Part shown: piece by piece, positions 53,617 to 63,796 of the stretch
Position numbering within the stretch: position 1 is the first letter of the stretch
Layout: every line of letters begins with the position of its first letter
Source: Aestuariivivens sediminis
GTDB taxonomy: Bacteria > Bacteroidota > Bacteroidia > Flavobacteriales > Flavobacteriaceae
Reading direction: 5' to 3'
Length of the DNA stretch: 64,000 nt
Assembly (NCBI RefSeq): GCF_022662105.1
Contig: NZ_JAKMCP010000001.1
Span: 682,001 to 746,000, forward strand
Program-made: the position numbers and the translations under genes
The notes under the pieces: model-generated
Databases searched by the model: none
What the model was told of the DNA's origin: nothing
Seen by the model: only the letters and a program-made list of their open reading frames with translations

Positions 53617-55230
53617 AAATGCATACCGTTGTGGTCCCCCTCGTCGAATTTCTTCACTGCAATGGGCTTCAAACTTTTTAAAGTTTTCACGGAAGGCATT
53701 GGTTAATTTAAATGCTGTTTTATAATAGGCATCATCGTCATTCCATGTTGCTCGAGGACTGAGTACGCTTGTTGGCACTCCAGGACAACTTCTAGGCTGT
53801 GCTACCCCAAATACAGAATGAATGTGGTAATCGTCATAATTGTATAAGCCCAGGTCTCCGTTTAAAACCGCATTAATCATGGCGCGTGTATATTTTAATT
53901 CCATACGCTTTCCAATACCATAAGGTCCTCCTGTCCATCCTGTATTTACCAACCACACGTTTACTCCCGCTTCTATCATTTTATTACTCAACATTTCGGC
54001 ATATTTTGCAGGGTGTAATGGCATAAAAGGAGCTCCAAAACAAGCCGAAAACGAGGGCTGTGGCACTACCACACCTGCTTCAGTTCCCGCTACTTTTGCC
54101 GTATAACCAGATATAAAGTGGTAGGCAGCCTGACTAGGTGTCAATTTAGATATTGGTGGAATTACTCCAAAAGCATCGGCCGTTAAAAAGAAAATATTCT
54201 TAGGATTTTTGCCTATTGAAGGCATTTGAATATTTTCAATATGATATATGGGGTAACTCACCCTAGTATTTTGCGTTATTGAAGTATTGCCAAAATCCAC
54301 ATGACCCTCCTTATCTAAGACGACATTTTCTAAAATCGCTCCCTTTTTTATCGCATCATATATTTCAGGTTCATTCGCTCTGGATAGGTTAATTACTTTC
54401 GCATAACATCCCCCCTCAAAATTAAAAATGGTATTCTCTTTGGTCCAACCATGTTCATCATCGCCAATTAGGCTTCGGTTAGCATCTGTGGACAATGTGG
54501 TTTTACCTGTACCGGATAAACCAAAAAAAATAGCGGTATCCCCTTCTTTCCCAACATTTGCGCTACAGTGCATTGGTAAAGTTTCCTTAAAGACCGGAAG
54601 TATAAAATTCAAAGCAGAAAATATACCTTTTTTAATTTCACCGGTGTATCCCGTACCTCCTATTAGAGCTAATTTTCTAGAGAAATTTAAAATCGCAAAA
54701 TTATGCTGACGTGTACCATCTTCTTGCGCATCTGCCATAAACCCCGGGGCATTAATCACAGTCCATTCAGGAGAAAAATGGTCTAACTCCTCTTCCTTTG
54801 GACGTAAAAACATGTTATATACAAACTGATTACTCCAAGGATATTCATTTATTACACGAATATTTAAACGATAATGGTCATCCGCACAAGCATAACAATC
54901 CCTCACAAAAAGGGACTTACCGCCAAGATAGTCTGTAACCTTATTATAAAGCTTATCGAATTTTTTAGAATCAAAAGGAATGTTCACATCACCCCACCAT
55001 ATCTTGTCTTCAGTAATATCATCTTTTACAATAAATCGATCTTTTGGGGAGCGTCCTGTAAATTCACCTGTATTAACCGACAATGCCCCAGAAGAAGCTT
55101 CTACACCTTGTCCAGTTTCTATCGCAATATCATGAAGACGTTCTGGTGATAACTGATAATTAACATTTGCATGTTTTATACCATAGTGTTCCAACGAAAT
55201 TGATTTTGTTGGTGAGCCGGAGTTTTCCAT
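53614..55230 (-). CDS. pckA: Phosphoenolpyruvate carboxykinase (ATP)
   Basis: The 538-residue protein has the P-loop GLSGTGKTTLSTDANR, the Mg site LIGDDEHGW, RNPKDRFIV-like GRSPKDRFIVKD and NTGWTGGPYG. It converts oxaloacetate + ATP to PEP + CO2. It has a -7 element TATTTTTG on the minus strand at 55264-55257. Confidence 0.96.
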   Translation of the reverse strand: MENSGSPTKSISLEHYGIKHANVNYQLSPERLHDIAIETGQGVEASSGALSVNTGEFTGRSPKDRFIVKDDITEDKIWWGDVNIPFDSKKFDKLYNKVTDYLGGKSLFVRDCYACADDHYRLNIRVINEYPWSNQFVYNMFLRPKEEELDHFSPEWTVINAPGFMADAQEDGTRQHNFAILNFSRKLALIGGTGYTGEIKKGIFSALNFILPVFKETLPMHCSANVGKEGDTAIFFGLSGTGKTTLSTDANRSLIGDDEHGWTKENTIFNFEGGCYAKVINLSRANEPEIYDAIKKGAILENVVLDKEGHVDFGNTSITQNTRVSYPIYHIENIQMPSIGKNPKNIFFLTADAFGVIPPISKLTPSQAAYHFISGYTAKVAGTEAGVVVPQPSFSACFGAPFMPLHPAKYAEMLSNKMIEAGVNVWLVNTGWTGGPYGIGKRMELKYTRAMINAVLNGDLGLYNYDDYHIHSVFGVAQPRSCPGVPTSVLSPRATWNDDDAYYKTAFKLTNAFRENFKKFEAHCSEEIRRGGPQRYAF

Positions 55231-55256
55231 ATTCTGCTCTAAAATTATTTATATCG

Positions 55257-55264
55257 CAAAAATA
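55257..55264 (-). promoter_or_regulatory. -7 element of pckA
   Basis: TATTTTTG on the minus strand matches TAnnTTTG, 26 bases before the ATG. Confidence 0.6.
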
Positions 55265-55308
55265 AGACAATTATTTTAAATTTTTTAACGTTTTTGTGTG
55301 TTTTTGAC

Positions 55309-55689
55309 TTAACTTTTTGATAAATTAATAATTAATACAAGCCACCCTAAAATTAATAAGAGGCCTCCTAGAGGTGTAATAAAGGCTATGGATTTAAAAT
55401 TAAATAAAGTTAATGTATTTGTTGCCAATGCATAAATAGATCCAGAAAATAGCAACACGCCAGAAAGTACAAGATATAATATGCTCTTCTTCGATTTAAA
55501 AGAAATGGCTTCAGAGTGCCCTACAAATAGTAAAAATAAGGCATGATACATTTGATAGCGAACTCCTGTTTCGAATGACTGTTGCGCTTCAACAGAAATC
55601 AACTCCTTAAGGGCATGGGCGCCTAATGCTCCAATAATAACACCGGTTAGTCCCATAATACCGGCAACAATTAATATTTTTCTATTCAT
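55309..55689 (-). CDS. DUF423 small membrane protein
   Basis: The 126-residue protein has four hydrophobic segments. GVIIGALGAHALKELISVEAQ, then YHALFLLFVGH and GGLLLILGWLVLI fit DUF423 (YwdK-like). It is a single gene, divergent from the saccharopine dehydrogenase gene. Function unknown. Confidence 0.9.
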   Translation of the reverse strand: MNRKILIVAGIMGLTGVIIGALGAHALKELISVEAQQSFETGVRYQMYHALFLLFVGHSEAISFKSKKSILYLVLSGVLLFSGSIYALATNTLTLFNFKSIAFITPLGGLLLILGWLVLIINLSKS

Positions 55690-55801
55690 ATTTAATTATT
55701 CACAATAAATACTTCTTTTTTTTGTTAATTTCGTAAAACAAAATGGTTAAAACTTCGGTTAGGTCGGTTTGTAAAAGCAAAATTAATCAACCTCAGTTAA
55801 T

Positions 55802-57166
55802 ATGCGCAAAATTTTAGTTATTGGTTCCGGTAAATCTACGTCTTTCCTTCTAAAATATTTAATGGATAAATCGATTGAGGAAAATTTATTTATTACCGTT
55901 GGTGACCTTAATATTGAAAATGCACAAAAGGTCATCAATAACCATCCCAATACCAAAGCCATAGCATTGGATATCTTGGATGGCTTATCACGATCCAAGG
56001 CTATAAAAAATGCGGATATCGTAGTATCCATGTTGCCCGCACGGCTTCATATAAACGTGGCCAGAGATTGTATTCAGTACAAAAAGCATATGGTTACAGC
56101 CTCTTATGTTAGCCCTGAAATGCAAGCTTTGGACGACAGCGCCAAAGCCAACAGCATTATACTTATGAATGAAATTGGCGTTGACCCCGGTATAGATCAT
56201 ATGAGTGCCATGCAAGCTCTGGATCGTATCCGCTCACAGGGAGGGAAAATTATCCTATTTGAATCCTTTACTGGTGGTTTGATTGCACCGGAAAGCGACA
56301 CTAATTTATGGAACTATAAATTCACTTGGAATCCAAGAAATGTGGTGCTTGCGGGTCAAGGGGGTGCTGCAAAATTTTTACAAGAAGGGACTTTCAAATA
56401 TATCCCGTACCACAGATTATTCAGGCGCACTGAATTTTTGGAAGTTGATGGCTTTGGGAGATTTGAAGCCTATGCTAATCGCGACTCCCTAAAATACCAA
56501 AGTGCTTATGGATTGGATAATATAAGAACCTTGTACCGAGGTACAATGAGACGAGTAGGCTTCAGCAGGGCATGGAATATTTTTGTTGTTTTGGGCATGA
56601 CGGACGACAGCTATACTATTGAAGATAGTGAAAATATGAGCTATCGTGATTTTATTAACGCCTTCCTACCCTACCACCACAACGATTCTGTAGAGTTGAA
56701 ACTACGACATGCCTTAAAAATAGATCAGGATGATATTGTCTGGGACAAGCTTCAGGAACTCGATATTTTCAATGCCCTTAAAAAAGTAGAATTAAAAAAT
56801 GCCACACCGGCCAAAATCTTAGAAAAAATCCTCACCGAAAAATGGACGCTTGATGAAAAGGATAAGGATATGATTGTGATGTATCATAAATTTGGTTATG
56901 AGTTAAATGGATTAAAAAAACAAATCGATTCCAATATGGTGGTTTTAGGTGAAAATCAAACCTATACAGCGATGGCTAAAACCGTAGGGTTACCTGTTGC
57001 CATGGCCACTTTAGCCATTTTAAATGGACACATTAAAACACCAGGTGTTCATATTCCAATTACCAAAGAAGTGTATCAACCCATTTTAAAAGAACTCAAA
57101 AATTTTGGTATTGTATTTAAAGAGAAAGAAGTGCCTTATTTGGGCTATAATCCATTAAATAATTAA
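55802..57166 (+). CDS. Saccharopine dehydrogenase family protein
   Basis: The 454-residue protein opens with a Rossmann motif (KILVIGSGKSTSFLLKYL), then DIVVSMLPARLHINVARDC and ESFTGGLIAPESDTNLWNYKFTWNPRNV in parts. It is related to LYS9-type saccharopine reductases, which act in lysine synthesis or breakdown. It is followed after 88 bases by an Lrp/AsnC regulator gene, a neighbour consistent with amino-acid metabolism. Confidence 0.9.
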   Translation: MRKILVIGSGKSTSFLLKYLMDKSIEENLFITVGDLNIENAQKVINNHPNTKAIALDILDGLSRSKAIKNADIVVSMLPARLHINVARDCIQYKKHMVTASYVSPEMQALDDSAKANSIILMNEIGVDPGIDHMSAMQALDRIRSQGGKIILFESFTGGLIAPESDTNLWNYKFTWNPRNVVLAGQGGAAKFLQEGTFKYIPYHRLFRRTEFLEVDGFGRFEAYANRDSLKYQSAYGLDNIRTLYRGTMRRVGFSRAWNIFVVLGMTDDSYTIEDSENMSYRDFINAFLPYHHNDSVELKLRHALKIDQDDIVWDKLQELDIFNALKKVELKNATPAKILEKILTEKWTLDEKDKDMIVMYHKFGYELNGLKKQIDSNMVVLGENQTYTAMAKTVGLPVAMATLAILNGHIKTPGVHIPITKEVYQPILKELKNFGIVFKEKEVPYLGYNPLNN

Positions 57167-57254
57167 TGATCCCTGTCTTCTAGGGATAGCATAGTCATTA
57201 TAATTACAAATTAAAAGTAAATTCCTAATTTTATCTTTCAAATCAATAACATCC

Positions 57255-57722
57255 ATGAGACAAAAGACTAAATCCATTACCATTGATGGCATCGACAAAA
57301 AAATACTCCGTATGCTAATGAAAGAGGCGCGCACCCCTATTTTGGAGGTAGCCCGAAATGTTGGAATTTCAGGTGCTGCCATTCATCAAAGGTTACGGAA
57401 ACTGGAAAAGGCAAAACTTATTTCTGGATCACAACTCATTGTTAATCCTGAAGTCCTAGGGTATACAACTTGTGCTTTTGTAGGGGTTTACTTGGACAAG
57501 GAAGGAGATACTCACACCATAATTAAGTTGCTCCATCGTATTCCTGAAGTATTGGAATGTCACTACACTTCAGGCCATTGGAACCTGTTTTTAAAGGTGC
57601 TTTGCATAAATAATGACCATCTCATTCAGCTTCTGAATAGTTTACAGGAAATTGGCGGTGTTTTTAGAACAGAATCCTTAATATCACTTAATCAAGAGAT
57701 TGATCGACAGGTAAAGGTTTAA
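57255..57722 (+). CDS. Lrp/AsnC family transcriptional regulator
   Basis: The 155-residue protein has an N-terminal helix-turn-helix (DGIDKKILRMLMKEARTPIL, GISGAAIHQRLRKLEKAKLI) and a C-terminal RAM/ligand domain (ALEVPGVLECH-like PEVLECHYTSG). It may control the preceding lysine-related gene in response to an amino acid. Confidence 0.93.
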   Translation: MRQKTKSITIDGIDKKILRMLMKEARTPILEVARNVGISGAAIHQRLRKLEKAKLISGSQLIVNPEVLGYTTCAFVGVYLDKEGDTHTIIKLLHRIPEVLECHYTSGHWNLFLKVLCINNDHLIQLLNSLQEIGGVFRTESLISLNQEIDRQVKV

Positions 57723-57862
57723 AGGGTTACATAATTCTTTAAGAGAAAATCTTTTACTTATGCCCAAGTTTATGGTTTGTGATAAAAATTCTATCACCAT
57801 CAATAAGGATAAACGACAACGCGTCAACACCCTTTTAGGTTTATTCGTTTTGAAAAATAACT

Positions 57863-59407
57863 TTATATCATTTTCATTAACCAGGTACGTACATCAACTT
57901 CCTGTTTAATAATATGACGCAAATCTTCAATTTTAACACGCTCTTGTTCCATGGAATCTCTATGGCGGATGGTCACCTTATTATCCGTCAAAGAGTCATG
58001 ATCTACGGTAATACAAAACGGAGTTCCAACGGCATCCTGCCTTCTGTAACGACGTCCTACAGCATCCTTTTCATCATAATCCACACTAAAATCCCACTTT
58101 AAATCTTCTACAATTTGTCGTGCAATTTCTGGAAGCCCATCTTTTTTTACCAATGGTAACACTGCAGCCTTTACAGGGGCTAACACGCTGGGCAATCTCA
58201 GAACAATGCGGCTTGTTCCATTCTCTAATTCCTCTTCCTGTAAGGCATTTGAAAACACGGCCAAAAACATACGGTCCAATCCTATTGAAGTTTCCAACAC
58301 ATATGGAACATAGCTTTTATTTTCTTCGGGATCAAAATATTGTAGTTTTTTACCGGAGTATTTTTCATGTTGACTCAAATCGAAATCAGTACGTGAGTGA
58401 ATGCCTTCCAATTCCTTAAACCCAAACGGGAATTTAAACTCAATATCAGCAGCAGCATCAGCATAATGTGCTAATTTTTCATGATCATGAAAACGATAGT
58501 TTTCCGCTCCCATACCCAAACTTAAATGCCACTTCAGTCTGGTTTCCTTCCAGTGTTCATACCATTTCTGTTGTGTCCCGGGTTTGATAAAAAACTGCAT
58601 TTCCATTTGTTCAAACTCACGCATTCTAAAAATAAACTGCCTGGCGACAATTTCATTTCTAAACGCTTTTCCAGTTTGCGCTATACCAAACGGAATCTTC
58701 AAACGACCTGTTTTCTGAACATTTAAAAAGTTAACAAAAATACCTTGTGCTGTTTCAGGACGCAAGTATAAATCCATAGCATTATCCGCTGAAGCCCCTA
58801 ATTTAGTAGCAAACATGAGGTTAAATTGCTTAACATCGGTCCAGTTTTTACTTCCTGTTAAAGGGTCTGCAATTTCCAACTCTTCAATAAGTGCTTTAAC
58901 GTCTGCCAAATCTTCAATCTCCAGAGACTTAGCCATACGAGACAAGGTCCTGGAAATTTTCTCTTGATACCCTAAAACCCTTGGGTTGGTAGACAGAAAC
59001 TCATCTTTATTGAACGCATCACCAAATCGTTTTGCCGCTTTCGATACTTCTTTCTCGATTTTTGATTCAATTTTTGCGCAATAGTCTTCAATTAAAACAT
59101 CTGCACGATAGCGTTTTTTGGAATCCTTATTATCTATTAAAGGATCATTAAACGCATCAACATGTCCGGAAGCTTTCCAAGTGGTTGGGTGCATAAAAAT
59201 AGCAGCATCGATACCCACAATATTCTCATTCATTTGTACCATGGCCTTCCACCAGTAGTCACGAATGTTCTTCTTTAACTCAGCTCCATTTTGCGCATAA
59301 TCGTATACTGCGCTTAAACCATCATATATTTCACTACTCTGGAACACATACCCATATTCCTTCGCATGAGAGATTACTCTCTTAAATGTATCATCTTGAT
59401 TTGCCAT
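57863..59407 (-). CDS. glyS: Glycyl-tRNA synthetase (dimeric type)
   Basis: The start is the ATG at 59407 (514 residues, MANQDDTFKRVISHAKEYG). The longer frame to 59473 adds a non-homologous hydrophobic tail and crosses the promoter. Class II signatures are QTGKAFRNEI, FRMREFEQMEMQFF and ETSIGLDRMFLAVF. The single-chain alpha2 type charges tRNA-Gly. Confidence 0.95.
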   Translation of the reverse strand: MANQDDTFKRVISHAKEYGYVFQSSEIYDGLSAVYDYAQNGAELKKNIRDYWWKAMVQMNENIVGIDAAIFMHPTTWKASGHVDAFNDPLIDNKDSKKRYRADVLIEDYCAKIESKIEKEVSKAAKRFGDAFNKDEFLSTNPRVLGYQEKISRTLSRMAKSLEIEDLADVKALIEELEIADPLTGSKNWTDVKQFNLMFATKLGASADNAMDLYLRPETAQGIFVNFLNVQKTGRLKIPFGIAQTGKAFRNEIVARQFIFRMREFEQMEMQFFIKPGTQQKWYEHWKETRLKWHLSLGMGAENYRFHDHEKLAHYADAAADIEFKFPFGFKELEGIHSRTDFDLSQHEKYSGKKLQYFDPEENKSYVPYVLETSIGLDRMFLAVFSNALQEEELENGTSRIVLRLPSVLAPVKAAVLPLVKKDGLPEIARQIVEDLKWDFSVDYDEKDAVGRRYRRQDAVGTPFCITVDHDSLTDNKVTIRHRDSMEQERVKIEDLRHIIKQEVDVRTWLMKMI

Positions 59408-59412
59408 AAGTG

Positions 59413-59420
59413 CAAAAATA
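59413..59420 (-). promoter_or_regulatory. -7 element of glyS, very near the start codon
   Basis: TATTTTTG on the minus strand ends only 6 bases before the ATG at 59407. The message may have almost no leader. It also supports the shorter start. Confidence 0.5.
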
Positions 59421-59537
59421 TAAAACAGCCACAAACTTAATGCGTTCTGTATTGAAATTTGCAACAAATTCACTAATAAATATCTATATTCGTGTTACTG
59501 TGTTTAATTTTTGATTTTTATCTTTCAATTTTAAAGC

Positions 59538-60215
59538 ATGTTTAAGTCCTTAATTAACTTATTTTTCCCTAACATTTGCCATGCTTGCCTAAATGCCCTT
59601 GAAGATAATCAAGATACTATTTGCACCTCTTGCAGACACCGATTACCGGTTACTAATTTTCATTTTAACAACGACAATACCATTGGGAAAGTTCTTTATG
59701 GAAGAGCTAAAATTGAACAGGGCACAGCACTCTTTAGATTTGAAAAACAAGGCCCTGTTCAACAACTTATTCATGGGCTAAAATACAGGGGCTACGAAAA
59801 GATTGGTTTTGTTTTGGGCAACTGGCTTGGTGGAGAACTTAAAGGTATAGACTCCTATAAAACCATTGATGTTGTTATCCCGGTACCGATTCATAAAAAA
59901 AAATTAAGAAGTCGAGGGTACAATCAGGTGTCAAAATTTGGACAACAAATTGCCAAACACCTCAATGCCATTTATAAAGAAGATGTTTTATTAAAGATCA
60001 CAAATTCCAAATCGCAAGTCACGAAAAAGCGATGGGCGCGTTGGCAAGATAGCGCTTCATTATTTACCGTAACAAACTTGAAATCCGTTGCAGATAAGCA
60101 CATTTTACTTGTCGATGACATCATAACCACAGGAGCAACCATGGAAGCATGTATTAAACTATTGACACAAAACAATAATGTTAAAATCAGTATCGCATGT
60201 ATGGCAATAGCCTAA
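59538..60215 (+). CDS. ComF family phosphoribosyltransferase-like protein
   Basis: The 225-residue protein has two Cys pairs at the N terminus, CHACLNALEDNQDTICTSC (zinc-finger-like), and the PRPP-binding loop ILLVDDIITTGATMEAC. ComF proteins help DNA uptake in some bacteria; in Flavobacteriaceae the role is uncertain. It is a single gene, divergent from glyS. Confidence 0.92.
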   Translation: MFKSLINLFFPNICHACLNALEDNQDTICTSCRHRLPVTNFHFNNDNTIGKVLYGRAKIEQGTALFRFEKQGPVQQLIHGLKYRGYEKIGFVLGNWLGGELKGIDSYKTIDVVIPVPIHKKKLRSRGYNQVSKFGQQIAKHLNAIYKEDVLLKITNSKSQVTKKRWARWQDSASLFTVTNLKSVADKHILLVDDIITTGATMEACIKLLTQNNNVKISIACMAIA

Positions 60216-60274
60216 AGTTATTGTGCTTTATATTTGTAAAATTATGTAGGTTTGTTTAAAATTTAAAATACCCC

Positions 60275-61885
60275 ATGCAGAAATCGCTCCCTAATATAAT
60301 TTTATTAGTTTTAATAAGCCTATTCTTTATTAATTGTGCCAATAAAGGTACTCCTGGAGGCGGTCCTAAAGATGAAACTCCTCCCGAAATTATAAAATCA
60401 GATCCGGATAATTATTCGATACATTTTAATTCTAATGAAATAAGAATCTATTTTGATGAATATGTGAAGTTAAAGGATTTACAAAAGCAGCTCATTATTT
60501 CTCCTCCTATGAAAACTCAGCCCTTAATTAAGCCCTTGGGTGGAGCCAGTAAATACATTTCAATTACCATTTTCGATACCCTTCAACCCAATACGACCTA
60601 TGCATTTAACTTTGGAAACAGCATTCAAGATAATAATGAAGGGAATCCCTATTCCTATTATCGCTATGTGTTCTCAACAGGCGACTACATCGACTCTTTA
60701 ACGGTAAATGGTGCTATTAAAGATGCATTTGATAAAGAGCCGGAATCCTTTGTAAATGTGGCGCTTTATGAGATCGATTCCACATTTAATGATTCCATTA
60801 TTTATAAAGAAGTTCCTAAATATATTACCAATACTCTGGATAGTCTAACTTCGTTTACTATAGAAAATATTAAGGAGGGTAAGTACTTACTTATTGCCCT
60901 TAAAGATAATAATGGGGACAACAAATTTCAACAGAAAACCGATAAAATAGCGTTTCACCGGGAGTTTATAAGTGTCCCAACAGATACGACTTATACCTTG
61001 AGATTATTTAAGGAAGCGCTTGATTTTAAATCCATAAGACCAAAGTTAATCTCTGGAGAAAAAATCGCATTTGGATTTGAAGGAGATTACAAAGACATGG
61101 ATATTACCTTAATTTCAAAAGTGCCTGATAGTTTCGAACATAGAATAACCAAAGATCAAAAAACCGATTCACTATACTATTGGTACAAGCCCCGAATGGA
61201 AGTTGATTCCTTAATCTTTAGGGTCTCGCATTTAAATTTTGAAACAGACTATACGGTTAGGATTAGTGAACAAAAGCGTGATAGTTTAACGATTTCTGTT
61301 GCCCCTTCTGGTAATATTGCATTCGAAGAACCATTTAAAATTAGTGGATCAACGCCCTTCATCAAGTTTGATGAAACTAAAATAAATATCCTAGATAAGG
61401 ATTCAACAAATGTAGCCTTTACCGGCAACTATGACACTATTCAAAATACTTACATTTTAAATTTTCTGAAAACCGAAGACAATAAATATCGTATCCAAAT
61501 TTTACCCAATGCCTTAACCGGATTTTTCGATAATACCAATGACACGTTAAACTATTCTGTCAATACTAAAAAAGTCTCAGATTATGGTTATGTTAGAATT
61601 AATCTTATCAACGCAAAATATCCGGCTATTGTACAGCTAACCGACAGCAAGGGCGATGTAAAAGTCGAACAATATACCACAGAGGCAAAGTCCTTGGATT
61701 TTTTAAATTTAAGCCCTGGGAAATATTTTATAAGGGTTATACATGATGCTAACGGCAATAAAAAATATGACACGGGAAACTATCTTAATAAGATACAGCC
61801 CGAGCACGTGAGTCATTTCGAAATGTCTGATGAGGTACGCTCCGATTGGGGCCTGATAGAAACTCTTCAGTTCACTCCAAATTAA
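60275..61885 (+). CDS. Ig-like domain lipoprotein (SbsA/Big_5-like)
   Basis: The 536-residue protein has a lipoprotein signal (SLFFINC). It then has TPGGGPKDETPPEIIKSDPDN and DEYVKLKDLQKQLIISPPM, the common flavobacterial N-terminal Ig-like domain. A long region of beta repeats follows, with a carboxypeptidase-regulatory-like unit (GKYLLIALKDNNGDNKFQ). It is probably a cell-surface structural protein. It overlaps the convergent nitrilase gene by 14 bases. Confidence 0.88.
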   Translation: MQKSLPNIILLVLISLFFINCANKGTPGGGPKDETPPEIIKSDPDNYSIHFNSNEIRIYFDEYVKLKDLQKQLIISPPMKTQPLIKPLGGASKYISITIFDTLQPNTTYAFNFGNSIQDNNEGNPYSYYRYVFSTGDYIDSLTVNGAIKDAFDKEPESFVNVALYEIDSTFNDSIIYKEVPKYITNTLDSLTSFTIENIKEGKYLLIALKDNNGDNKFQQKTDKIAFHREFISVPTDTTYTLRLFKEALDFKSIRPKLISGEKIAFGFEGDYKDMDITLISKVPDSFEHRITKDQKTDSLYYWYKPRMEVDSLIFRVSHLNFETDYTVRISEQKRDSLTISVAPSGNIAFEEPFKISGSTPFIKFDETKINILDKDSTNVAFTGNYDTIQNTYILNFLKTEDNKYRIQILPNALTGFFDNTNDTLNYSVNTKKVSDYGYVRINLINAKYPAIVQLTDSKGDVKVEQYTTEAKSLDFLNLSPGKYFIRVIHDANGNKKYDTGNYLNKIQPEHVSHFEMSDEVRSDWGLIETLQFTPN

Positions 61886-62651
61886 AGTGGTCCCTGTCAC
61901 TTAGAAACTTTAATTTATTTCTGTAGAAACCGATGTGCTTTTTATCTAAGATGGCAATTTCTATTTGTTCTCTATTCGGTTTTAAGGATGTTATTGGATT
62001 TCCCAATATGTCATAAACTGCAGAATTACCAGAATATTCATTTTGTGCTTCATCCATTCCAATTCGGTTAACCCCAATACAATAACACATGTTTTCTATA
62101 GCTCGAGCCTTGAGTAAGATATCCCATGCCTGAATTCTTGGTTTGGGCCAATTGGCCACATACAGTAAGACATCATACTCCTCAACATTCCTAGACCAGA
62201 CAGGAAAACGTAAATCATAACATATTAATGGGCATAGTTTCCAGCCCCTATATTCAACTATTAGTTTTTTATGTCCGGCCTTATATACCCGATCCTCATC
62301 AGCTAAAGTAAAAGTATGTCTTTTATCGTAGTAATGCAGATCTCCCGATGGCTCGGCGAATATCAACCTGTTATAGAATTTGTCATTTTCCAAAACAATA
62401 AGACTTCCAACAATGGCAGATCCTGTTTTATCCGCTTTTTTTTGCATCCAGGCCACCGTCTCGCCCTCCATGGTTTCGGCAACTTTTGAGGCATTCATAG
62501 TAAATCCGGTTGAGAACATTTCTGGAAGTACGATAACATCAACTTCTTCCGTAATGGTTTTAATTTTTTCTGAAAAAAGTTTTCTGTTTTTTTTTGGATT
62601 CTCCCAAATCAAATCAGATTGAATACAAGCTATTTTTAATTGTTCTTGCAT
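61872..62651 (-). CDS. Nitrilase-family amidohydrolase (omega-amidase-like)
   Basis: In this 259-residue protein the catalytic triad of the family is visible: Glu in VIVLPEMFSTG, Lys in YYDKRHTF and Cys in PLICYDLRFP. It starts 2 bases after the aminotransferase gene ends. By analogy with YafV and YbdL, it may deaminate the 2-oxo acid amide made when glutamine donates its amino group. That is inference from the neighbour. Confidence 0.9.
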   Translation of the reverse strand: MQEQLKIACIQSDLIWENPKKNRKLFSEKIKTITEEVDVIVLPEMFSTGFTMNASKVAETMEGETVAWMQKKADKTGSAIVGSLIVLENDKFYNRLIFAEPSGDLHYYDKRHTFTLADEDRVYKAGHKKLIVEYRGWKLCPLICYDLRFPVWSRNVEEYDVLLYVANWPKPRIQAWDILLKARAIENMCYCIGVNRIGMDEAQNEYSGNSAVYDILGNPITSLKPNREQIEIAILDKKHIGFYRNKLKFLSDRDHFNLE

Positions 62652-62653
62652 GA

Positions 62654-63796
62654 TTAAATGGTGTTTAAAATTTCTGCTGCCCGCTTTAAGGTATCATCCT
62701 TCTTTGCAAAACAAAACCGAAGTATTTTTTTATCCATGTGGTTAGTATTAAAAACCGATAATGGAATTGATGCTATACCAGACCTAATGGTTAAACGCCT
62801 GGCATAATCCACATCGTACTCCTCTGTAATTTGAGAATAATCCAATACCTGAAAATACGTGCCTTTTGACGGCTTAAACCTAAACCTTGAGTCCTGAATT
62901 AAACTTAGGAATAAATCGCGCTTCTTTTGATAAAACAATGCTAATTCCAAATAGTGTTTAGGCTCTTGCATATAATCCGCTATTCCCTTTTGGGTTGGAT
63001 GGTGGACACAAAACACATTAAATTGGTGTACCTGCATGAACAAATCCATTAGTTCCTTTGGGGCGCAACAATAGCCTATACGCCACCCTGTATTATGAAA
63101 TGTTTTACAAAAAGAGGACACCACAAAACTTCTTGACTTTAAATCTGCAAAAAGACATGCACTTTGATGCTTTTCACCGTCATAAATCATATGTTCGTAA
63201 ACCTCATCACTTAACACAATAATGTTGGTGTTTTTAGTGAGTTTTTGTAAATTCAGCATATCGTCTTTCGAAAATACGGTTCCTGATGGATTGTGCGGCG
63301 TGTTAATAATAATCATTTTGGTCCGTGAACTCAATTTTTCCCTTACTGCATTCCAATTGACTTCAAAATCCGGAGCTTCCAACTGCACTGTAATTGGTTT
63401 ACCACCATTTAATTTAACTGCAGGTTCATAACTGTCGTAAGCTGGTTCAAAAATAATCACTTCATCATCTAATCTTACAAACGTATTGATGATGGTGAAA
63501 ATGGCTTGGGTTGCCCCAGCGGTAACGGTTATTTCGTTCTCTGGGTGATATTCAGTTTGATATAATAACTCCATTTTTTTAGCAATAGCTATTCGAAGCT
63601 CAAGATTTCCATACATGGGTGCATATTGGTTATACCCTGAATTCATGGCCTTACAGACCAAATCGCTCAGCTTCGGATCACCTCCAAAATCCGGAAAGCC
63701 TTGTGATAAATTTATGGCATTATGCGCCTTGGCCAATGCACTCATAATCGTGAAAATTGTAGTTCCTACATGGGGAAGTTTAGAGGCATGTTGCAT
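62654..63796 (-). CDS. PLP-dependent aminotransferase, methionine/kynurenine aminotransferase-like
   Basis: The 380-residue class I/II aminotransferase has NLSQGFPDFGGDPKL, ATQAIFTIINTF, INTPHNPSGTVFS, LSDEVYEH and SFCKTFHNTGWRIGY (the PLP lysine in SFCK). It is related to YbdL/MetC-type enzymes. It is operonic with the nitrilase and points to methionine salvage or glutamine transamination. Confidence 0.92.
   Translation of the reverse strand: MQHASKLPHVGTTIFTIMSALAKAHNAINLSQGFPDFGGDPKLSDLVCKAMNSGYNQYAPMYGNLELRIAIAKKMELLYQTEYHPENEITVTAGATQAIFTIINTFVRLDDEVIIFEPAYDSYEPAVKLNGGKPITVQLEAPDFEVNWNAVREKLSSRTKMIIINTPHNPSGTVFSKDDMLNLQKLTKNTNIIVLSDEVYEHMIYDGEKHQSACLFADLKSRSFVVSSFCKTFHNTGWRIGYCCAPKELMDLFMQVHQFNVFCVHHPTQKGIADYMQEPKHYLELALFYQKKRDLFLSLIQDSRFRFKPSKGTYFQVLDYSQITEEYDVDYARRLTIRSGIASIPLSVFNTNHMDKKILRFCFAKKDDTLKRAAEILNTI

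Noticed and set aside
59408-59473. Longer start for glyS
   Set aside because: The extra 22 residues are hydrophobic and unlike the family, and the -7 element lies inside this stretch.
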